Source of the DNA: Acanthochromis polyacanthus
Taxonomy: Eukaryota > Chordata > Actinopteri > Pomacentridae
Direction: 5' to 3'
Assembly (NCBI RefSeq): GCF_021347895.1
Contig: NC_067132.1
Span: 15,792,023 to 15,856,022 of the forward strand
DNA length: 64,000 nucleotides
Shown here: positions 53,871 through 64,000 of the stretch, in pieces
How positions within the stretch are numbered: position 1 is the stretch's first letter
How the letters are laid out: the number at the start of each line of letters is the position of its first letter
Translations under genes and position numbers: made by a program
The notes under the pieces: model-generated
Seen by the model: the letters and a program-made list of their open reading frames with translations, nothing else
What the model was told of the DNA's origin: nothing
The model's database searches: none

Positions 53871-55690
53871 TTCAGAAGCAATCCGTGTCCACCATACTGT
53901 GCCTCTGAAAATAATTACCCTAAGATGGAAGATGGAGAGAGACAGATGGAGGAGGACAAGATGCCCATCGATGGCAGACAGAATGACAGTGTAGGTGAGA
54001 GAGTGTGAGAAAAATCAGGAGGCAACAGGGTGCTGACAGGAGAGAAACACTGACGGAGAACAGATCGCTATTGATAAGTGAGCAGCATATGTGAAAATGG
54101 AAGAGCAAAAGTTCACAGGCGAAAAGCAGAGTGGAGGATGAGGGTGAAAACCTGTGGAGCCTTTCCCGTGTGACCTCGACTGTGCAGCATTTCAGAAACA
54201 AATTTAGCCAATTTCTAATCCTCTCCCATTAGCAGCATAGGCAATAATCTCATCTGAGAGCTGCGGATATTGTTAACATCCCTTGCTCCAGAAACATCAG
54301 TTAATACACGATAAGCAAACACACTTAGTGCTTCATTGCCGCAGCACAAACAAAGCTATACCGCCATAAGCCTCGTTTTGTATTGCTTGGCCACGAGCAA
54401 TGCTAATTCCTGTTAACGCTGCCAGGTATTACTGACACAGAGAACAATGCTAAATCCCCGTTAGCAAGCCCCAGCTACTGCAGGAGCTTAGCACAGCTTG
54501 GGTTTCCATTAGCTCGGCAATATAGATGTGCACGCAGACAAACACACACGAGCAAATGCATTGGGACGCACACACGCACACACTCAACCCCCTGATTCCC
54601 ATTAACCTGTGGGAGCCCCTGCATGGCGGAGAGAGAGAACCCCAATTTGTCAGCCTGCCGTGGGTCTTGGAGCTGAAGGTCGTTAGCAAATAGAGTTCAC
54701 CTCTAATTACTGCTGGACGGCTCCCTTAGCATGAGTATGCATATGTGCGTGCGCATCCATATCCGATATGTAAAGGCATTTATTTGAATGGACAACACTC
54801 ACTTGTGTGTGCTGGCGTATACATGTTTTCGAATGTGTCGCCGCATCATGTTCTGAGTCTGGTGATTGTTCAGCGGCTCAGACTTCAGAAAATAAGGGGC
54901 TTTTATTTGTGTCCAAAATCCAAAAGCAAAACCTTCTGTGCAATGTTTTGATATCACAAATTACCTCCACCATCTGGTAAAAACAGGACTAACTGATGAT
55001 AGGATTATATAAGCTATCAAACTTACAGAGTCCTCCACGCTCTCATTATTTTCCCCTCCATTACCAGTGAATACAAGATTATAAAATAAACTTAATCCAG
55101 TTCTGTTGCTAAATTGAAGCACTGGTTCTTAACACAGTCAGCCATCCATAGCCATTTATTGGATGAGGTTGAGCTTGTTGACATACAGTATTACATTGCC
55201 AGATGTAAAGTGTAGCAATACTGAAAACAATACAAAACCCTGGTGTAATGTCATGAATGTAAAGTCTTTCAGTTTCATCATCTTGCAATAGCTGCGGTAT
55301 TTTCAAGTTGAAGTTCATTCATTCAATCGCTCACTCATTTTAAACTCAATGAATCATAAAGGATAACCCCTTATTTACAGTGATATCGTGTGTACGGTCA
55401 ACAGAATAAAAGAGACAGCTAAGAAAGGAACACAGTTAAAACAGTCCCGTTCAGAAGCAGTGTAGTCTGTGATCATGGATTTAAACTGAGATGCAGCTAG
55501 ATCGAGGTCTAATGTTTTCTCTTTGTATTTCAACTAATGTATGATTACAAACAAACTGTTTAGATAAATTATATTGAAAATTGCATTGGGTTGCACTTTG
55601 GAGCCCATCCAAGGTACTGGCACATAAATATATGTTTTTCTTTTATTAACAATTTGTTCATTTCCCTTTATTTGGCCCATCGATCCACTT
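53871..55690. other. No gene recognised; possible conserved non-coding DNA
   Basis: A purine-rich patch at about 53925-54160 is followed by repeat-free sequence at 54200-54740 with an even base composition. A CA/CG-rich patch lies at 54538-54585. Nothing assignable as a gene. Confidence 0.45.
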
Positions 55691-55692
55691 TA

Positions 55693-55790
55693 ATAGGACT
55701 GCAACTAAAGACGATATTTCTGCCAGATAATCTTTGGACTAGTTTACTGATTAGTTGGTTAATCTAAGCAATTAATGTTTTAGTTTTGAG
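55693..55790 (+). repeat. Possible dispersed repeat fragment
   Basis: AGGACTGCAACTAA followed by several GATTAGTTGGTTAATC-like words resembles a common vertebrate and fish repeat that starts GGCTGCAACTAACGATTATT. The copy is diverged and short. Confidence 0.4.
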
Positions 55791-56345
55791 TTTGAGCTTC
55801 ATTAGTTTACTTGATGGCTACAAGGACAAACTATATTAAAAAGCTCTTTCTTCAAATCAATACAAAACACTTACCATGGTTTTGTATTTTCTGGTAGTAC
55901 CTCTTCCAGAGCTAGTGCTGCAGTGATATACCACTGAAGCGTTACCCAGCAAACAAACTACCTCTTTTTTTTGGCTCTGCTGCAGCCATCGTTTGCTAAA
56001 ATAAATACTGATTGCACCCGACCACTGAAAAGCAGCTGACATCATGACACGGTTATTACTCAATGATGCACTTTTTCTGTGCCATACATAATATTCACCA
56101 GCCCTGTCTTGTACCTTCTCCCATCTTTATGAAGTCACACAATCTGGCTTCTTTCTTGCTGAGACAGTTCCAAACTGTGATGAGTCACGTTGCACAGTCA
56201 AGGCTAAAACTTTGAAAGTTGTGGTACTCATGCTTTCTTTTATAACTTTGTTTCAACAATAGCCTTAACTGTAAATATAAAGGTGCTTACTCAGTTTTGC
56301 TGGGCACTGTGTGAGTCAAAAGTTAAGGTTTGGACATATATGGAG
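55791..56345. other. No gene recognised
   Basis: AT-rich sequence, nothing assignable. Confidence 0.45.
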
Positions 56346-56349
56346 CAGG

Positions 56350-56510
56350 TCCTACAAAGCCCATGTGGTGTTTCAATATCCTGCTCTGGGACACTTCAGC
56401 AGGGCAGATTCTTGATGATAGTGAACCTTCGATCTGTAATCACTGTTTGAAAGACAGTGTCTTTATGAGTGGACCAGCATGACGTCCACTTCTCCTACTG
56501 AGCTATGGTT
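56350..56510 (-). repeat. tRNA-derived SINE remnant
   Basis: Read on the minus strand, TAGCTCAGTAGG (56505-56494) fits the RNA polymerase III A-box consensus TRGCNNAGYNGG exactly. Downstream, GGTTCACTATC (56427-56417) is a degraded B box, followed by GCCCTGCTGAAGTGTCCCAG, which resembles the body of common fish tRNA-SINEs. The spacing between the boxes is larger than in a tRNA, so the copy has diverged or gained sequence. Confidence 0.5.
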
Positions 56511-58215
56511 TAGCGATGGTTGAGAATCCATAAGTATGAAGAAGTGATAGTCAGTGCCTTATAACTGATTTCATTTCTGAGATTTGCACAGCTTTAAGGT
56601 TAACAGAACTCTTGCCAGACACTTTTATCACAGAAAAATACAAAACATTCAGGTATTCTCATTCTCATTCTTGGGTTTTTCTTCCTCACTAAAATGACAA
56701 ACCATGCCGGTGACAAATTGTGTGAACTGGAACTAATTAAAAAATGGTTTCATAAGAAGCTCATTCAAGGCCAAAACAAATGTGCTCTCTTTGAGTCAGT
56801 GCCAGGGTTGGATCAAAGATCATTTATTAGAAAAACAAGACAACAGAAAGGTGCTCTCTGGTGGAGTGGTGTTGCTGATTGCGCCACAAGTGTTTTCTCT
56901 TTCATTGTCAGTTATTTTATGAATATACAGTCAATAATGTCAGCCTATCAACTTATTAGTTCTTAGTAAAGATTGTTGTTGGTGTGAGCAGCTTGTGACA
57001 GCTACGGTTTGCCAGATTAAATGGACTTTATTTGTCCTTTCAGATACATAATCAACATTTTTTGTCTCATGCCGCTCCTCTTTTGAAGTTGTAAAATTAA
57101 TTAAACTGCCACTCAAAACTATTTCTTCGAGCCTCTCAACCAACAGAAGGTAATTACAAATGTCAGCTTAACCTTTGTTCTTTTTTTTTGCTGTTGTTGT
57201 TGTTGTTTTTTTAACTTTAGTTAATGACGAGTGGTGAAGTCTGAAATTTAATAGCGCAAGGGATGCGATTCAAAAATTAGATCCGATTATGGATTTAGAT
57301 ATTTCTAAAAGTTTTCTGAGCCCCGAGTCCATATCATACTAATGTGTGTTCCTGCTGAGGCCAGCCTGTCTGTACTTTTCATGTGTGCTCCCCCCTACCG
57401 GTTTGTTTCTGTTAGGCAAAGTGGCCATATTGGACACCAGCATGAGATTTATTTTGGAAAAGGGAGTTGAGTGGACATGTGGATTTGTACCTCTGTGGAA
57501 AGAAGTGCATGCACATGTCACTTGACCACACAAGTTGTCCTGCGTCTTTGTCCCTCATCCCCTCATCACAGCCCTTGTCTTTTACTGCCAGTCAGAACAT
57601 ATTGTTTCTCAGCATGGCAGAGTTTAGGGCTGACAAAGGGGTGGAGGGCAGTGGAGGGAGTGATATTATGGGCTTCAGTTGCCAGATTGGCAGCAAATCA
57701 TCTTTATGAGCATGCAGGAGGGCAGAGAGAGGCTCACGTTTTTCCCCCTGCATCTATAGAGGAAATGACAGAGGCCCTGCCAGACCGAGCCAGCAGCCTC
57801 TGAATCAGACCCACAGTGCAGATTTTCACTGTTGGGAAAATGGAAAGAAAGTGTACAGTTTTTACTATTCAGTATCCCGGTGCTTTCTTTCTGTCTCTGC
57901 TTGCTTCATCTTTTCCTGCTCAAATTTGAAGTAAGCTTGTGCGACACGGAAATCTCATGTACATTTTTCATGTGCCATATGAGACAGATAAATACGCTTG
58001 TTTACACTTGAACCCGGGAAATAATGAGTGTGCGCCGTGCCAATGTGGTTGTGTGTTCATTGTTGCCTATGCATACACAGGCAGACACAAACACATTTGT
58101 GCTGTGTTGAATTTGATTGTTGCTGTTCTTCCATATTTATGATGCACTGGAGACAATTTCACACATGGGATATCATGATGCAATTTCTCATTGCGGTTAT
58201 ATGAAGGAAGGTGAG
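56511..58215. other. No gene recognised
   Basis: Includes a short GTT run at 57191-57208. Frames at 56694-56966 and 57471-57803 have no domain. Nothing assigned. Confidence 0.5.
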
Positions 58216-58216
58216 C

Positions 58217-61076
<2,860 letters not shown>

Positions 61077-61099
61077 CACACACACACACACACACACAC
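61077..61099. repeat. (CA)11 microsatellite
   Basis: About eleven CA units. A short AG run follows at 61287-61305. Confidence 0.88.
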
Positions 61100-61731
61100 C
61101 TGTGCACACGCTGACTCACACTCTTTTGCCGGTAGAGTGTATCAGTGTGAGACAGAGGGCTACGCTTCATGCAGCTCTGAGTAGATCAGTCCTGGTTGAG
61201 AGTTCACTGAATCAGGCCGGTATAACTGATCTGACCTGGCACCTAGTGGGCAAGTCAAACAGCCAGGCGCATTGCCAGAGGGTAACAGAGAGAGAGAGAG
61301 AGAGACCAAAAATCAAATTTTAAGAAATGCTCGAACACTGAGGTGTTGCTTAAGTTGTTTTGATGTGTGATGAAAGAGAAGAGCACTTCTAAAATCTGCA
61401 TGTTTTAAATGCAGCACCCTCTACCGCTGAATGAAAACTCAAGTTGAAACTGGAGTGTTTTTAAGAAATCATCTACCTCCTGTGAATGGCGCATTGTGTG
61501 CTGATGAATGGATGAGGATGTGCAGATTTTTACTGGAACTAAAAACTGCACCAGCTTTGTGCAGATTAGCATACAAATGTTAATAGCAGATGCAGAACGC
61601 TTAGAGGAGACCCTTGGCGCTTGCCATTGTGCTTATCTCTATTCTTCTCTTTGTGGCTTCTAATAATATAAATTAATGAATCCTTAGTTTTCACATCAGT
61701 GAAAGACACAGTCAGGCTGGTTTCCATTTCT
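61100..61731. other. No gene recognised
   Basis: Unique-looking sequence before the hAT element. Nothing assignable apart from the AG run at 61287-61305. Confidence 0.45.
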
Positions 61732-61739
61732 CTCTATAG

Positions 61740-61757
61740 CAGGGAGTCTCAAACTGC
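61740..61757 (+). repeat. hAT left terminal inverted repeat
   Basis: CAGGGAGTCTCAAACTGC at the start of the element. The matching right-hand repeat should lie beyond base 64000. The putative target duplication is CTCTATAG at 61732-61739. Confidence 0.7.
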
Positions 61758-62205
61758 TGGTTCACAGCAAATCCTCTCTACTACCAGCCTTCATCTGATG
61801 TCAAAAATATATAGTCCATTCTGCAAAATTAATAATTTTATTTAATCATCTTTTCTAGCCGTTTCACACAGATTCACATTAAACATTCATATACAATTGA
61901 AATTAAAACAAAGGTACCCGCACATAAACAGGCAATTCTGAAAAAGAAGACAGAAGGTTTTGGGGCTTTATTGGGTGTTTCATTGCCAACAACAAATTCT
62001 CCTTCCAAGCTAAAACGGTAATTGGATGGCAAACACAGAGAGTTGAAACTAGATAAGCATTGCAGTAATGTTATGGAGTTTAGTGGTCATGCTACTACAC
62101 ATGTCTGATGTGCAAGAAAAAAGTCGCCATTCTAGCGTAACATGATCTTAACCTCTCAATTACTCACACAGGAGAAGAAGCACCAAAAGGTAACAAGAGG
62201 GGGAA

Positions 62206-63753
62206 ATGAGCCACACATGGAGGGCTAGCATATCAGCAAAGTCTTTCTTTCATACAGCCAAGAAGGATGCTGATGCTGCAGTTGAAGCAAATTATGCGGT
62301 GAGCGAGTTAATTGCCAAAGCAGGAAAGCCATTCATTGGTGGGCGGTTTCTGAAGCACCGCGTGTTGCAAGTGGCCAACATTGTGCATCCAGAAAAGAAA
62401 GAGCTTGTTCAGCAATATCTCTATCGACAAACACAGCGGCAGAACGGATTAACGACTTATCTAGCGACATTTATGATCAGTTTGCACGACAAAGCTGAAA
62501 TTTTCCTTGACAAGCACAGACAAAACTGACAATGCTCAGCTTGCCATTGTTATGGAAGGTATTAATGAGCAGTTCGAAGTGCCATAAGAGTTGCCAAGTT
62601 TGTGTCCAAAGCAGAGTCGTGTCACAGCCAAGGATATATTTCAGCAGCTGTGCGATGTGACTGAGCGTGCTGGTTTGCCAGACTGGTAGACATTATCACT
62701 GATGGCATATCCATGGCAGGCAAAAAACTGACTGGTAGCACTAGTGAAAAGAAAGTTAGAGAAGGGAATGCAGATCCTTCCGTTTTTCTACACCACATCG
62801 ACAAATACTGTGCAGCAAATGCTTGAAATATGAACATGTCATATCTGTTATACTGAAATGTATCAATTACACCAGGTCCAGGAGTTCTGGGCCTTTTTAG
62901 AAGGAATCAAGTTAACATATGCTGATGTACTTTACTGAGGTGTGCCGGCTCTACAAGGGAAATGTCCTGAAGAGATTCTGTTCAGTTAGGAGCAGAGGTG
63001 GAGAGATTCAGAGAAGATGGCAGATGAATGTTCATGAATTCGACGATCCAAAATGGGTCATGGAGTTTGCATCCCTGGCGGACATAGCAGGAGCTGAACA
63101 TCCTTAACCTGAAGCTCCAGGGCCCAAGTCACCTCATCACCGCAGCTTATGAAATTGTGAAAGCCTTCTCCACAAAACTGAGATTGTTGGGCGCTCAGCT
63201 CTCAGCAAGAAAACCTCAGTCATTTCACAGCATGCACAGCTCTTGTGGAGGAGGGCACGGCATTCAGCGGCGATGAATATGCCTCTGCTATTGAAAACGT
63301 ACTCGAGGAATTTGATCAGCGTTCTGCTGACTTCAAGGCACACCGTGACATTTTCCAGCTGTTTGCAGACCCCTTCTCAGCTGATGTGGAGAGCGTCCCA
63401 AGTATGTTGAAAGTGGAACTTATTGACTTGCAGCGCAATAGTGAAAATAGCTAAAAAGTAAATTCAGAGGGGCACATGGGAAAGTAGACGTGACTGGACA
63501 ATTTGTGAGAGAATTACCTCCATCCTTCCCAGAGCTGTCCAAAGTGTTCATTCGGGTAATGTGCCTTTTTGGCAGAACATGTCTGTGTGAGAAACTTTTC
63601 TCAAGTATGAAGTTTAATAAATGCAAGTGCAGGTCCAGGCTCAGTGATGCCCATCTTGAAGCTGTACTCAGGGTTTCAACTGTGACCTCCATCAGGGCAA
63701 ATGTGGCTGAGCTGTGTGAGCAGCAGTGCTGCCAGGTGTCTGGCAAGAAATAG
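62206..63753 (+). pseudogene. Broken hAT transposase, GTF2IRD2/ZBED5-like lineage
   Basis: The pieces run in order on the plus strand. They start with SVELI-type N-terminal sequence (62206-62529: AVSELIAKAGKPFIGGRFL). After a frameshift comes DNAQLAIVMEGINEQFEVP, with a TAA at 62584-62586 and a TAG at 62687-62689. Then come pieces around the RW motif region, where the usual VRWLSRG has become VCRLYKG (62940-62960). Next are GTAFSGDEYASAIENV and LFADPFSADVESVP (63245-63454). The last is the C-terminal dimerisation domain with CEKLFSSMKFNKCKCRSRL and SDAHLEAVLRVSTVTS (63490-63753). This order and these motifs match hAT transposases of the kind related to the C-terminal part of GTF2IRD2. An AATAAA lies at 63754-63759, right after the stop. 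At least two frameshifts and two in-frame stops make it non-functional. Confidence 0.85.
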
Positions 63754-64000
63754 AATAAAGCACAGATGTACTCGAGGGATGTGCTTGTTAGCTCAGTGCA
63801 AAGTTTCGATAAGTTAAGATAAAATAAAGCCAGGAGGAGAGATGTGCAGCAACTGTTAAAAATAAACCTTCATGGGACAGATGTGTGCTTTTGTTTCTAG
63901 CCGTTGCTTAGTATGATGAAAATGTGTGAGTAATATAAATATGAAAAAGCACATATTTAAAAGTTATATGTTGCCTTATATTACCTTGAACACAGAAGGC

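Larger units (their letters stand above)
61740..64000 (+). mobile_element. hAT DNA transposon, 5' part (runs off the window)
   Basis: The left terminus CAGGGAGTCTCAAACTGC has the CAGGG-YCTCAAACT form of Charlie-type hAT ends. It is preceded by CTCTATAG (61732-61739), which fits the usual 8-bp hAT target pattern nTCTAnAn. A broken transposase follows on the plus strand from about 62206. The right terminus and the second target copy are not seen before the window end. Confidence 0.8.

Noticed and set aside
56350..56510. Possible functional tRNA gene on the minus strand
   Set aside because: The A box is good but the B box is degraded, box spacing is too long and no cloverleaf can be drawn. It fits a SINE remnant better.

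Overview
The window reads as non-coding DNA from a teleost fish, most likely a spiny-rayed (acanthomorph) species. The evidence is long CA/GT, TA and GATA microsatellites, several fish-type Tc1/mariner elements, an RTE/Rex3-like LINE ending in a GATG-type tail, a hAT element, and dispersed repeats I recognise from teleosts. No bacterial-style gene layout, rRNA, tRNA gene or CRISPR array is present. I found no convincing host protein-coding exon. Almost every longer open frame is a shadow of a transposon, a microsatellite translation or a low-complexity stretch. The segment is probably a gene desert or the inside of a very large intron.

Layout. 1-11.9 kb: low-complexity purine/pyrimidine tracts, short microsatellites and one old dispersed repeat (about 2.58-2.80 kb). 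11.9-20.2 kb: a transposon cluster with a decayed Tc1-like copy (family A, 11888-12948), a second decayed Tc1-like element of another family (13650-15094), an unrecognised broken reading frame (about 15.71-16.09 kb, minus), a small inverted-repeat element (about 17.70-18.06 kb) and an almost intact 1,636-bp Tc1 element (18550-20185). 20.2-35 kb: mostly unique sequence, with a pair of related repeats (about 24.3 and 25.5 kb), a truncated second family A copy (about 29.8-30.25 kb) and a compound microsatellite. 35-42.7 kb: one faint Tc1-like remnant, otherwise nothing recognised. 42.74-43.84 kb: a LINE copy with an internal inversion. 44-61.7 kb: microsatellites, including a 107-bp CA run and a 100-bp GT run, one tRNA-derived SINE remnant and other faint repeats. 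61.74 kb to the end: the 5' terminus and broken transposase of a hAT element that runs out of the window.

The only nearly intact gene is the Tc1 transposase of the 18.5-20.2 kb element. Its two 213-bp terminal repeats differ at about four positions, so the insertion is recent. One extra A in a homopolymer separates its usual start codon from the rest of the frame. The other mobile elements are dead. The genes here do not form a pathway; they are independent transposon insertions. I found no evidence for a new multi-gene system. The observations most worth following are the young Tc1 copy, the twin-priming structure of the LINE and the unidentified broken frame at 15.7-16.1 kb.
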